Shown here: one piece after another, positions 1 to 11,530 of the stretch
How the letters are laid out: every line of letters starts with the position of its first letter
Numbering within the stretch: the first letter of the stretch is position 1
Source of the DNA: Tamarix chinensis
Taxonomy: Eukaryota; Streptophyta; Magnoliopsida; Caryophyllales; Tamaricaceae
NCBI GenBank assembly: GCA_030549775.1
Contig: CM060175.1
Span: 16,722,212 to 16,786,211, forward strand
DNA length: 64,000 nt
Direction: 5' to 3'
Notes under the pieces: generated by a model
Databases searched by the model: none
Told to the model about the DNA's origin: nothing
The model's input: the letters and a program-made list of their open reading frames with translations, nothing else
Program-made: the position numbers and the translations under genes

Positions 1-1393
1 TGGTCTCTTTTGGAGATCATATTTTCCAACTATCCTACTTGCACCTCCAAGTTCTTCAAAGAAGCCTCCTGATTTTGCTTTTAAGTTTCTTGATTTTGGA
101 ATCTAGACTCGCTTTGGTTTATGAACTTAGTAAGTAATTATTCTAAACTTGGTTTTAGTTTAGGGGACATGGTTTGGTATCTCGGAGGTGGTCTTACTTG
201 ACTTGCAACCTGAATTGGGTTTTAATTTCTCCAAGAAAAATTTAGGTGATTCCTCCAACTAGGATTGTAGGTGTTTGAGTACAGATTGTTGTTGGTCCTG
301 CCAAAATATGAAACAAAATTAGCTTGCTCAAAAGATTGTACAAAAGGGTTACCTACTTGGCACTCAGTGCTAGTGTGAAATCCACCACATAAGTCGCATC
401 TCACAATCGAGACCTGCATAGTAGATGCACTTAAGTTAGCTACTTGTTTAGTCAAAGCATCTTACTGAGCTGAAAGAGTAGTGACGACATTGAAAGAATG
501 GATGCCCGCATTCCTACTAGGTAATCTCTCAGCATGCCACTGATGACTATTAGCTGCCAACTCCTCAATAAAATTATAGGCATCTTTTGAGGTCTTATTT
601 GTGGTTTTCCTACATGTAGTTGCATCAAGCATGGAACAATTATTAGAAAACAAACCATTATAAAAAGTATGAACTTGCAGCCAAATAGGTAGACTATGGT
701 GAGTACATTTTCTCATAAATTCTTTGAATCATTCCCACTCTTCATATAACAATTTTTTATTATATTGCACAAAAATAGTAATATCATTTCTTATCTTAGC
801 AGTTTTTGATGGTGGAAAAAATTTAGCAAGAAATTGTCGACTATATCATCCCACGTAGTAATTGATCCCATCGGTAAAGAATGTAACCAACTCTTAACTT
901 TATCCTTAAGAGAGAAGGGGAAAATCCTAAGCCTTATGGCATCATTAGAAACCCCATTCTGCCTAAAAGTATCACAAATCTCAAGGAAATTAGCAATATG
1001 AGCATTTGGGTCATCATTTGGCAATCCTCCAAATTGAAATACTATTTGAATCATTTGAATAATGGCCATTTTAATTTCAAATTTGTGTATCTGCATGGCT
1101 GGCTGTCCGATGCTGGAGCCTGTACCATCTAGATTTGGGGTGGCATATTCTTTAATAGATCTACCCACTGGAGCTTATACTTATACCTGAAGTGGTGCTT
1201 GTGGAAGAGCCGGATTATGTTTTAACTTTGGATTTAACACTTGTGGAGGACACATGTCTTGTGGATTAAGAGCTTGTTGGTTCCTAGTATTTTCCATGCC
1301 TTCAACATGTCTATCTAATATGTGCAACCAATGGAAAGTCCTCTCAATCTCTGGATCAAATAGCTCTAGCTCACCCCCACAAGAGGTGGTCAT
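1..1393 (-). pseudogene. Athila-type Ty3/gypsy gag, degenerate, 3' part off the window
   Basis: Minus-strand Gag of an Athila retrotransposon, the structural protein that packages element RNA. The frame opens at 1393 and runs left off the window. The stretch at 791-1168 has the Athila core (FGGLPNDDPNAHIANFLEIC, then DAIRLRIFPFSLKDK and SWLHSLP). At 222-716 come MRKCTHHSLPIWLQ, FYNGL, NKTSKDAYNFIEELA and the zinc-knuckle-like CDLCGGFHTSTEC, followed by NNLYSNTYNPSWRNHLNFSW. Breaks: two TAA codons at 1181-1183 and 1175-1177, a frameshift between about 790 and 810, a stop just before the codon for D at about 461, and several stops left of 220. It is dead. It lies directly after the primer-binding site at 1536, as expected. 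Family assignment rests on remembered Athila Gag motifs, and I consider it firm. Confidence 0.9.
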
Positions 1394-1535
1394 GCACTAA
1401 AGATCCTATGCAAAGTTAGAAAACCACTTGAACAAACTTTAAAAGGATCAAAAATAAAATAAAATAAAATAAATAGAAATACAAATGTCTAAAGCAAAGA
1501 AAATTTCTCAGATCCTAAGGTCACTTGTTGCCTAA

Positions 1536-1553
1536 TCCCCGGCAACGACACCA
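1536..1553 (-). promoter_or_regulatory. Primer-binding site, tRNA-Asp type
   Basis: On the minus strand this reads TGGTGTCGTTGCCGGGGA. It matches the 3' end of plant tRNA-Asp (TGGCGCCGTTGCCGGG...), the primer used by Athila-clade elements, except for two C-to-T changes of the kind produced by decay of methylated cytosine. It sits 6 bases inside the LTR end at 1560 and just upstream of gag. Confidence 0.85.
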
Positions 1554-1559
1554 AAAACT

Positions 1560-2972
1560 TGATGATTTCTAACCACAAGTGCACGGTGTTGAAGTAGCAT
1601 GCGAGGTCGATCCCACAGAGACTAGGAAGTGAGCAATGGGATAGTGAAAAGATCTCCTATGCCTAGACTAATGATAGGGGTAGCTGATGTCTAACTCTAA
1701 ATGAAAAGAAAATGTGCAAACTAAATCCAACTATAATATAAGAACAAGTGAAATTAAGTTAGAGAAAATGCTAAGGTTCTGGTCAATCCCCTTAACTCCA
1801 ATGTGATTGAATATTAACCCCAAATCCCAAATCAAAACACTTTACCATGAATACCAACCAAAGTATGTATTGTAATGCTCTCTTAAGGAGCTACATTGTA
1901 TTGTATATTAAGACTCATCTATCTTTAGTATGAAAACAAAAATAGGCAATGCAATATTATGTTTCATATTCCCTTTTTTTAGTTGTAGAAGCCAACCAAC
2001 GTCTATCGACTTTGTAATTTGATTTCTGGTCATGCTAATGGAGCCCACTCTGAATCATTTCTCAAATCTCGCCGGGTTTCTCCAAATAATAATAGAAAAG
2101 TGATCAATTTTCTCTATTATTCCAATTAAATCATTAACACGGCACATATGATAAGAAATTAGATTAGGTAGGGTTTAGATTCTCAACACATTCGGATCAA
2201 GGGATTTCCCTTCACCTCGGCATAGATCAATTATCCAATCATGGCTTTCATTAAGCTCAAAATCTCAAACATAGAGAATTGCATCAATTGAAAATAATAA
2301 ATAAAAACCAAAGGAAAAATATAATAACCTCTTTATTCATGATGAGAAATCCACTGTTCTATTCGTCCGACCAAGAACAAAAAATTGAGATCAAGAGATG
2401 GAAGATTATGGATGAATTGAAGGTGGGATTAGATTGGGTGATGCCAAACATGAACCCTAGATCTCTCTTTAGTGCTCTCAAAGTTGTCGTCTTTTTATTC
2501 CATCTGTTCCTCCTCCAAAATGAATGAAAAATATGTTTATATAGACATAACATCAATACGGCCATATAAACCAACACGGTAGTGTCGTTTTGGTTCTTCA
2601 ACTTTGTGTATGTTTCGTATTCTAGCCATAACTTCTTCTTTTGAATTTTTATCAAGCTGATTTTTAATGAGTTAGAAAGATAAAAAATATATATACAACT
2701 TTCATGTTCAACACTTTTCCAAATTCATATCAAATCATGCTTGGATTTTTAAGTCTTTATTCCTTTTCATACTTTGAGCACTAGTGTTTGCTTATGTTTT
2801 GTTCTAGCTATTGCACTTTAGCTCCTTTTGATCCCATATTCTTGAAATAGATAAAAAAATTATCAAGAGAATTAAACAAGAACAAGTGGACTAAATTATG
2901 AAAAAATCATGATACAATCACATTAAATCTTCATGTTAAAGTCCATATAATTGACATATTTCATACCTATCA
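1560..2972 (-). repeat. 5' LTR of the left Athila element
   Basis: A 1.4-kb LTR on the minus strand. The inner end is fixed by the primer-binding site; on the plus strand it starts TGATGATTTC at 1560. The outer end is placed at 2972, where the minus-strand sequence starts TGATAGGTATGAAATA. A TATA-like TATATAAA on the minus strand (2536-2543) lies about 430 bases into the LTR, a normal promoter position. The partner LTR is off the window, so the outer boundary is unconfirmed. No coding sequence is visible inside. Confidence 0.7.
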
Positions 2973-4017
2973 ATTAACAACACCTAAACTCTGGACAAGA
3001 GTTTCTTTTAGCTTTACATTCGACATGGGTTGGGAATAGGTTTTTCCTTCCTTCTCCTAGATGTGGTAATAACATCCCATTGTTTAAATACTTTACTTTC
3101 ACAAAAAATTTTGAAAATTATAATTTTTTGTTGTTTCATTAAGGATGTTACAACAATAATCTCCTGTGTGTATTTCAAATAAGGTTACTGGTTCACACAG
3201 TGTTCTTCTAACCTAGACTTCATCGACTATGTTAGTGCTCAAACTAGAGGTCCTCTACTATATGGCACTAGTTTCAACCAATAATGGAAATACCACCTAA
3301 ACCTATCTTAGGAGAATTAGAGTGACATTACACACTCTATGCCCATATTTCCACAACATTAGTACTACTACCTACCCAATCAATGTCAAATAAAAGTTTG
3401 AGTCTTTTTCCCATGCTGGTAAGACCAACCCAACTGGCAATTTCCTACAATTTTTTCCTCATTTATTGAGCAAAAAGCCAAACCATATCACTAGAAATCC
3501 TACTAAAGGAACATATGGCCAAACCTAAATTTATTATTCAAAGCCACACTACCTCATTAAGGACCCTAGCAACCCAAGATGGGCAGCTAGCTACAACCTA
3601 GAGTAATACACCCTAAGGTAGCCTCCCTAGTGATACCAAGAATCATAAGAAGGATAGGAGAAGGCAATCTAAAACCATATCACTTTGCAACGGTAAGGAT
3701 GTTGACATGTAGATTTAGAAACAATGATAACCCTACAAAGTCAAAGGATAATAGAAGCGATGCTACATAATCTAATATCCTGGAGCTAGTTCACCTATAA
3801 AAAGAACCAACCCCTACCCTTGTGTATCCACCAAAACCCAGTAAACCCACAATAAAAATGACATCCTATTTAATCATATATCTTCCACCCATAATTACGC
3901 ATAGGATGGATGGTGTGGATATGTTTATTCTTAATGAGTTTGAAATTTTGGTTATTTTATTGTGAGAATCTCTCCAATGTCTGTATTATAGCATTAAAGA
4001 CTCTACAAGCTAACAAA
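2973..4017. other. Unassigned old sequence left of the RPL10A retrocopy
   Basis: No gene recognised. Around 3068-3165 there is a pattern like the LTR start of the long-LTR family (a TAACATCCC block followed about 90 bases later by GGATGTTAC), so part of it may be a very decayed LTR. A frame at 3910-4032 would join, across the retrocopy, to about 19 further codons ending near 5024. I cannot assign it to a protein. Confidence 0.4.
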
Positions 4018-4967
4018 GATGGTATAGGTATAGCTCTAGCGGCAGAAACCCTAGAAGGTTTTTCTTTTCCCTTATCTCATCCAAGATTTCGATTTGCTCA
4101 ATTAGTCCACAGTCATGAGTAAGCTCTCAAGTGATGCATTGAGAGAAGCTATCTCCAGTATCAAGACAGACGCTAAGAAGAAGAATTGTAAGTTTACTGA
4201 AACTTTCGAGCTTTAGATTGGGTTGAAGAACTATGATCCACAAAAGGACAAGCATTTTAGTGGTTCTATTAAGTTACCCCACATTCCTCTTCCTAAGATG
4301 AAGGTCTGCATGCTTGGAGATGCTCAGCATGTTGAAGAGGCTACAAAGATGGGTTTGGACTCCATGGACATGGAGAGCTTGAAAAGGCTCAACAAAAATA
4401 AGAAGCTGGTTAAGAAGCTTGCCAAGAAATATCATGGTTTCCTTACATCTGAATCTGTTATCAAGCAAATCCCCGGTCTATTAGGTCCCGGTCTTAATAA
4501 GGGAGGAAAATTCCCCTCACTTGTGAGCCATCAGGAATCCCTTGAAATCAAGGTGAATGAGATCAAGGCCACTATGAAGTTTCAGCTGAAGAAGGTTCTC
4601 TGCATAGGAGTTGCTGTGGGTAATCTCGACATGGACGAGAAGCAGATTTTCCAAAATGTTCAACACAATATCAACTTTCTTTCTTCATTATTGAAGAAGA
4701 ATTGGCAGAATGTTAGGTGCCTGTACCTGAAGAGTACCATGGGCAAAGTATACTGTATCTTCTAAGTCTCTAGGCTTGCAATTTTGGTTAAATCCAGTTT
4801 TATATTTGGAATTCGGTCTCATCTTTTGTTAGTTAGCACACTGGGTTTATCTTTGAACGACTAATTATGTCAGTTGTTTTAATGTTTGGCTTGGTTTTAG
4901 AACAATGTATCCTTTATTGGAATCAATATTTTTGTTTGCAACAAAAAAAAATGATGGTATAGGCATA
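4018..4967 (+). mobile_element. LINE-mediated mRNA retrocopy unit with 15-bp target duplication
   Basis: The copied mRNA of RPL10A is bounded by a direct repeat: GATGGTATAGGTATA at 4018-4032 and GATGGTATAGGCATA at 4953-4967 (one mismatch). A run of A residues (4943-4951) stands just before the second copy. A 5'UTR-like leader of about 80 bases precedes the start codon, and about 175 bases of 3'UTR follow the stop. No introns, a poly(A) tail and a long TSD together are the hallmark of LINE-driven retroposition. Confidence 0.9.
4115..4765 (+). pseudogene. RPL10A: Processed pseudogene of 60S ribosomal protein L10a (uL1)
   Basis: A full-length, intronless copy of the cytosolic large-subunit protein uL1/L10a, which forms the L1 stalk of the ribosome. 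From ATG at 4115 to TAA at 4763 it has 216 codons, the usual family length, with no frameshift. Family signatures are easy to see: [88 protein letters not shown]. The only obvious disabling change is TAG at 4214-4216 (codon 34), where relatives have a Gln codon, so one C-to-T change explains it. Several missense changes at conserved positions (for example PLPKMK and IPGLLG where relatives have Arg) suggest it is not under selection. A downstream ATG at 4223 could still start a 180-residue N-truncated frame, but no promoter is evident. Confidence 0.95.
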
Positions 4968-6459
4968 ATTTGTGTACCATCAATCCATGATAGGGAATCC
5001 ATACCTCCAAAACTGCCACCTTGAGAGAGTCTTCTTTCCCTTTTTTTCTATTATTTTCTTTTCTTGTTAGTTTTTTACATGTCTATTATGTGAGAACATG
5101 CCATCTATTTAAGTTTAGAGGAAGTTTTATGTTTTGTGTTTTTCCTTGTTTTGTTGTCAAGTGTCTTTTTGTGTGTATTTTTATATTGTTTGTGGTGAAG
5201 TAATGTTTTAGCTTATATGTGCCCTATATTCTCACATGCTTGTAATGATTCTAGGAAAAAAAATTGTGGCAATGTTTAGTTCCAGTGTCATTCATAGTAT
5301 TTGCATTATATCTTTTAGTAGTGATGGCTTTTGCTTTTATTTTTTCATATGTGACCCTATAAGATCTAGACTTGACCACCTCTGATAATTTTGGATATGT
5401 AATGAGGATAATGCTTGTTTTTCTTCAAGGGTATATTGATAATAGCAACAATATTCTCTGCGCTTTATCTTAACTCATGATGCATGCTACAATATATAAC
5501 TCCTTAATTACATGCTTTTGACATACAAATTTCGATGGTATGCATGCATTAAAGTCCTAACTGCATGTAGGCTAGTGGCTTGATGGTGTCTTATGAAGCC
5601 TATAAAACATGATCAAGATTTCAACCTCAACCATGATGGTTTTTTTCCTAACTCGTGAAAGAAGAAAAAAAGTTTCCAGAAAATACACATTGAGCATGTC
5701 AACCTTTATAACCTCATCTAAATTACATTTAAGGTCATCTTAGTTGAGAGATCATCTAGTACGAAACCAACCCTATAGGGTAATGTTGACTGAGAAGACA
5801 AATAGATCTTCTAAGGTATAAAACCTTATATCTTGGATCTCACAATAAGTTTTGTGGGATTTATTTAAAACCTATCAAAAGAAGTTATGCAAGGTAAACC
5901 TAGCAATGATAATAATAATATATGTATCTCTAACTTCCACACCATTTAGTAACCAAGGGTGCTTTCATGAGACCCACATGAACCCTTGTGTTAAGTAGTT
6001 TTGTAAGGTGAAAGTATGCTACTTAGCACTTCCAAAATAGGTAACAAGGTGTAGTAAATAGGGATTCATGTTTTTAACATTGATGTTTAACTAAGCTAAA
6101 TACCCTATGCACCTAAGGAAGGACATCAATTTGGAAACAAAAAAGAAAATATGATTGGAATCCTAATAGTCTCTAACACAACATAGAGGTAAGGTCTTGA
6201 GTTAAACAACATAAGCTGGGATGCTTGGCTAACCTAGAAATTTTCTAATATAGGACTCAAATAGGAAATATATACGTTGTCAAGCAACTCTTCTCCCTCT
6301 TAAGTTGCCAACTTCCAACGAGGATTTTCACTTTGTTTCTTGATTAAGCTACAGGTCAAGAGTCATTCCCAACACACACAAGGACTTGTTGTTACGTGCA
6401 ATGCTTCAATTGATTTATCATAGTGTTGCTCGAGAAGATAAATAGTTTAAGTTTTGGGG
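4968..6459. other. Unassigned AT-rich sequence
   Basis: No convincing frame, RNA gene or repeat boundary. The last 15 bases (TTTTGGGGTGTCACA, 6452-6466) look like the terminal motif of a long-LTR-family member, so this stretch may end in an older LTR relic or touch the start of J. Confidence 0.4.
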
Positions 6460-6769
6460 TGTCACACTATAACTTTAATACCTCAAAACTCTAAGTTAGG
6501 AAATTATGGTAAAATAGGGATCTATCAATGAAATTAATTAGATATAATATTTTAATAAAATAATAGGAGTAATTAAGAAAAAAAGGGAAAATGATAAAGA
6601 ATTTAATTAAGGAAGATTAGGGTATTCTGCTAATTAAAATAGAATTTAGAAAAATTTATCCTAAATTTTCTAAATTAATATAAAAAGGAATTTAATTATT
6701 ATTTTACTAATTTTTATTATTTTTAAATATTTAAAAATACCAAAATATCCTAAACACCCCAACCAACCT

Positions 6770-7815
6770 ATTTTTTCCTTTTTCTTCTTCCCTTTCTCCT
6801 TTTTCTTTTTCTTCCCTTCCTCCCTGGATTGGGCCACGCCCGGCCCAACTTCCGCCTCCCTCTCTTCTCTCCCCCACGCAACCTAACCCATGTCATTCTT
6901 TTTTTTTTCTTCTCCTCGCCTGTCGGTTCTTCTCCTTTCTTTTCTTTCTTTTCCTTTTCCCCCGACCAGCTAACCTAACCCTTTCTTCTTCCTCCTCCCT
7001 TCTCTCTACCCTCGAGTTATTGGTCAGCCTGCAACTCTGCCACCATCCTCCCTTCTATCACTGTACTACCAGCCTACACCTTTCTTCTCTCGCCCTAGTC
7101 CTTTTCCCTTTTCTTCCCCCCAATCGGATCTGCACCCTGCAACTTTGTATACTCTTACCGGCCTGCCACCACTAGCCGGTGATTTCCTACCATGCCTTCC
7201 CCCTTTTTCTCTTCCCCTTTGCTTTTTCCCCCTCCATTGGCCTATAAATACCCCCTACCGTTCCCATTTAGCCTCCTTTACTCTACCCATATTTTCTTGT
7301 GTATTTATGTTGCAACCGTGCAACACCGCTGCCCGACCCAAACCCTTCCTTCCATTACCCTCCACCAAACTAAGCCACTCATCACCCCTAATTCCCCTTA
7401 CACAAGCCACCTTGACTGTGCAAATTTAGCTTCTTGATCTGCCCCTTAGCACCCATTGCTGTCCCTCTCACTGTCATGCGCCACTTCCTCCGCCACAATC
7501 ACCACCTCATTTACCACCCAATCAACCCGATGGAACTTATTCTACTTTCCCCTGCCTTTCTTTCTTCCTCTCTCTCCCTCCCCTTCATCCTCCCTCCTTC
7601 TCCACCAACCTCAGCCACCACAACCAACACCACCTACGCCACCCTTGTTGCACCACCACCACCACTTCAACCCTCTCCACCTAGAGAGTCCACCACCACT
7701 ACAGCCACCATCTAACCCTCTCTCTTCAAGCCCTAAAGACCTACCTTCTCCAAACCACCACTTCCACCACCACCATCACCGCCACCACCTAGCTACCACC
7801 CTCACTAGGTTGTGC
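6770..7815 (+). repeat. Polypyrimidine tract of LTR A
   Basis: About 1 kb of C/T-rich sequence around the TATA box. The frames through it give Pro/Ser/Thr/Phe-rich or His-rich translations with no domain, and I do not regard them as genes. Every intact LTR of the family has this tract at the same place. Confidence 0.85.
7243..7250 (+). promoter_or_regulatory. TATA box of LTR A
   Basis: TATAAATA followed by CCCC, 770 bases into the LTR. The same TATAAATAC context recurs in sense direction in E, K, D, H and C at comparable depth, which marks it as the family's core promoter. Confidence 0.7.
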
Positions 7816-7870
7816 CCTAACCCTTCCTAACTCTTAAGTATAATTTATTTAGTGCATTTATTACTTTACT

Positions 7871-7871
7871 C

Positions 7872-7902
<31 letters not shown>

Positions 7903-8062
7903 GATTATCATTATTATTAAATTTATTCTCATTATTATTACTAATATTGTTAATAATATATTGTAATTGACATATATAACTACCTAACCCTATTTTGGTT
8001 AATAATAGCATGATTAACCATTTTAAGGGTAATATTCTTATTTTTACTACTAAAGCTACTAC

Positions 8063-8125
<63 letters not shown>

Positions 8126-8126
8126 C
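7871..8126. repeat. TTA/ATT microsatellite block in LTR A
   Basis: Two long (TTA)n runs, at about 7871-7904 and 8059-8126, with degenerate TTA/ATT sequence between them. Asn-rich or Ile-rich frames here are artefacts of the repeat. Confidence 0.95.
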
Positions 8127-8246
8127 CCTAATACTAGGTTATAATAGAGGTGAGTAGAAAATAATGAAAAATGTTAACAAGAGGGAAGTTAACCCTAGTA
8201 TTTTTCCTCTTATAGGTAAACCAAGTCCAAACCCTAAGGACGCATA

Positions 8247-8283
8247 AGAGTGTGCTCCAAGCTCAATATCATTTTAGGTAAGG
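8247..8283 (+). promoter_or_regulatory. Conserved inverted repeat and splice-donor-like site in LTR A
   Basis: AGAGTGTGCTCC (8247-8258, a decayed form of the family's GGAGCGTGCTCC) is followed about 20 bases later by TTTTAGGTAAGG, which matches the plant donor consensus AG|GTAAG with the cut at 8277/8278. The same pair of motifs occurs in C, D and M on the minus strand and in weaker form in K. Function as a leader intron donor is inferred. Confidence 0.5.
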
Positions 8284-9485
8284 ATATGGTTAAAGCTTAA
8301 TGTGTGTATAATATGTTTTATGTGTGTTGATTATATGTGGGTACCTTATATGTTGGATTATGCTCTTGTAACGTAGCTTGCTAAGCATGGAGTTAAGGTA
8401 AGTTGCATGTGTCTTATGACATGTATAATATGGTATTGTTACTTGTACTTGGAATGTGTTTATGTAAATTACCCTTCATGACATGCATGATAGGAATCCT
8501 TAAATAGTGTGGTGTGGTTGTGAGAGAAATGAAAAAGAGTGAGGAAAGTGAGTTGACTAGAGGGTGGTAAGGATGGCCTAGATATATTATTACCTATGGG
8601 TGGATAAAAGGAGGAATAATGGGAACAAATCAAGGGAATGGACCAAAACATGCATGGGGAGTGTAGGGTTGCATGGGATGGTTAGCCTTTGCACAGGGAT
8701 GACCTTTATATGGAAAAAGTTGACCTAAGGGTTAAGTAAGGTAAGGGAATAATTGTTAGGGTGATTGAAGTCTATATGTGAAAAATAGTATGTGGGTTGG
8801 TGTAAGGATGCATGGGGGACTTGACTAGGGTGTTGGGAGGAAACCCTAAGTGAGAGAAGTGAGCAAGGAAAAGAAAACCAATGGAAATGGTTAGAATTGG
8901 GCATAAAGAATGAAAGGGGTATCACATGGAGGAAAAGTGAGCTAAGTGAGAAAAGGTGTTTGGGTGTTGAGGGGGTGATATAAAAGAAAGGAGAAGTATT
9001 AGGGTTTTAAGGAGTGAACTAGGGTTTTTATGATCATGTGTGGGAGTTGGGTTGTGAGGTTGTGATGTTGGGTGTGGTTCGAGGGAACTGATAGTTTTGG
9101 TAGCAAAGAAGAGTATGGGTTATGTAGGATCAGGGGAAGTGAGGCTACAAAGGCCAGATTAGGGTTTCGGAGGGAAATCGTAGAGAGAAAAGAGGAGTTG
9201 AGCCAGAGCTATAGGAAATGAGCCTTAAACCATGTGCATAAGAGTTTTGGGTTCTCATGGTGAGTGGAAAAATATGGGAAGGAATTCTTAGGTTCATAGT
9301 TTGTTTAAAGGTCCCAAGATATGGGATAGGGTTTTTGGGAGAATTGAGAATAAGAGGGTGAGCATGGGAAGTCTAGTAGATCATGCATGTCTAGTCTGGG
9401 TTATGTGTGGAATAAGATACAAATAAAATACTAAACACTTAAAGTGAAAGATTATCTATCCTGGCCCAATGAGGATATTTTTTTG

Positions 9486-9855
9486 GTCCATCGATTATAA
9501 TAGTGGTCAAGTGTGTTTTGTCTTGTGGAGTGACATCTGGTCCACCGACTATAATAGTGGTCAAGTGCGTTCTACCCTATGGAGTCTTTCTGATCCACTG
9601 ACTATAATAGTGGGGGATTCCGGGCTCGATAAACCAAAATTTGCATGGTAATAATTCATGAAAAGATACTAATTACTTATGGCAGAACACCACATGAGTC
9701 GGATCCAGTAAGGATAATTTTTCGATCCACCGGCTATAATAGTGGTTAGGTGTGTTCTACCCTGTGGAGTATTTCTGGTCCACCTATTATAATAGTAGTC
9801 AAGTGTGTTTTGTCCTATAGAGTGTTTTCTATCCACCGACTATAATAGTGGGGTC
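9486..9855 (+). repeat. Minisatellite of LTR A
   Basis: Tandem units of about 55 bp of the type TCCACCGACTATAATAGTGG + TCAAGTGCGTTCTACCCT, in two clusters (about 9486-9620 and 9723-9855) separated by about 100 bases. This is the reverse complement of the 56-bp CCACTATTATTGCCGGTGG unit seen in C, D, G's LTR and M. Confidence 0.85.
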
Positions 9856-10380
9856 CCTGTACTCACGCGAAATGAATATGAGAAATGTGTAAGATAGAAA
9901 TATTAGTCTAAGTTGGGATTGATGATATGAACCTAAATTATGCATTGTATGTCTTACTTGTCTATTATCTTATATGGCCTTACCCATATGGTTACCTTAT
10001 ATAGTACATAATGTACCGATCACCCGTTTCATGGGTGCCCCTTATTCCCACAAGCGGAGGTTGTAATCCCCCGAAATTTTAAAAGCTTATAATTTAATAA
10101 ATAACTTTTATTTGAGATAAATTAGCTTTTAAATTTATTTAATTTAATTATTTTATGGATTTTTGAGTATATAAAATTGGATATAAATATTTAATAAATT
10201 AAAATAAATATTTTGTTATTTTATCATACTCTTTTTATATAAATAATTTTTCAAACCAATATTTTACTAAAATTATCCTTTTTAAACCCATATATTTAAT
10301 TATATTAAATTAAATTATTAAATAAATTTATTACCAAAAAATATTGCATTTTATTATTTTATAAATTAAATTATTTTATT

Positions 10381-11530
10381 TTGTCCCATTTTTTCTCTTT
10401 CCTTTATCTCCTTTCTTTCTTTTTCCTTTTTCTTCCTTTGAGCTGCCAGGCCTTGGCCCGCCTTCCTCCTCTTACGTGTTGGGCCACTGGACCATCTCTC
10501 ACTTCTCCCCTCCTTTCCTTTTTTTCCCTTGGCCCCGACTCCTTTCTCTTTTCTTCCCTCCTCCCCCGCGCGAGCCTGGTCTGCCTCCCTTCTTTCTTTT
10601 CTTTCTTTTCTCCCCCGATCGGGCCGACCCACTCCCTTTTTCCATTCACCCGGCCTGCACACAACATCACCCCCTTCTTCTTTCTTTCTTCTTCTTCCTT
10701 TTCCCCGGCGCCATACCCGACCACCTCCACCATCTCCAACCGCCCTACCTACAACCCTCTCCCCCACAACCCTCTCCCCCTAGTGATCTCCCTATCTCTC
10801 TCTCTCTCTCACCATTTTTCCTACTCCATCTCGCCCCCACCACCTCTCCCTCTCCTTGCCCATACCCCTCTTTCCCCTCCCTCTCCCTGCCATTCCTATG
10901 CCCCTACCACCCGGCCACCGCCCTACCGAACCCCCTATCCCCTCCTTTCTCTTCCTCTTCTTTTCCTTCTTCCCTCCTTTCCTCATCCTGCCATTTTTTA
11001 GCCTCCCATGCCCTTCTCCAACCTTCTTTCCCTTCCTTTCTTCTCCTCCCATCTCCCCCCTATTTTGCTCCACCGCCCCCATTCTACTGATGCCACCACT
11101 GCACTAGCCACCTACACCAACCCCTGCCACCCTCTACCTCACCTTTGCACCATCACACCACCTCTCAAGCCAACCTAAACCCCCTTCCTCCTCCCCTCTT
11201 CTTTTTCTCTCTTCTCAACAGCCACCTTGCACTGTTACTTTCCGCCGCTGTTCCACCGCCTCTACCGCCACCTAAGCCACCAAACCAACCCCTACAACCT
11301 CCCCTACCACCCCCACACCCCCTTTGGCCGAAACCACCACTTGTAGGCCTTCATTTTCTCCCTCCCTTTTCCTCCCTTCTCAGCCCCCTCCACCTCGGCA
11401 GCCACCTTCGCAGCCCCGTTGCCGCTACCGCCGTTAACCCATCCCTGACAATCACCTACACCCCCTCTCCACCTCTACACCCTTCCTTTACCTTACATCC
11501 TTCCCCACATGCCCTCTTTCCTAGCTCCAA
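10381..11530 (+). repeat. Polypyrimidine tract of LTR B
   Basis: Over 1.1 kb of C/T-rich sequence at the position equivalent to 6770-7815 in A. Long open frames here (up to about 200 codons on either strand) come from base composition and have no recognisable domain. Confidence 0.85.

Noticed and set aside
4223..4765. A functional N-truncated ribosomal protein gene
   Set aside because: Loss of the first 36 residues, missense changes at conserved positions, and an intronless poly(A)-tailed structure with TSD mark it as a processed pseudogene.
7145..7830. Overlapping Pro/Ser/His-rich open frames
   Set aside because: They lie wholly in the polypyrimidine tract of LTR A. Several frames are open at once and none shows a domain or conserved start.
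10381..11107. Open frames of about 200 codons on both strands
   Set aside because: Low-complexity translation of the C/T-rich tract in LTR B; open on both strands because stop codons are rare in such sequence.
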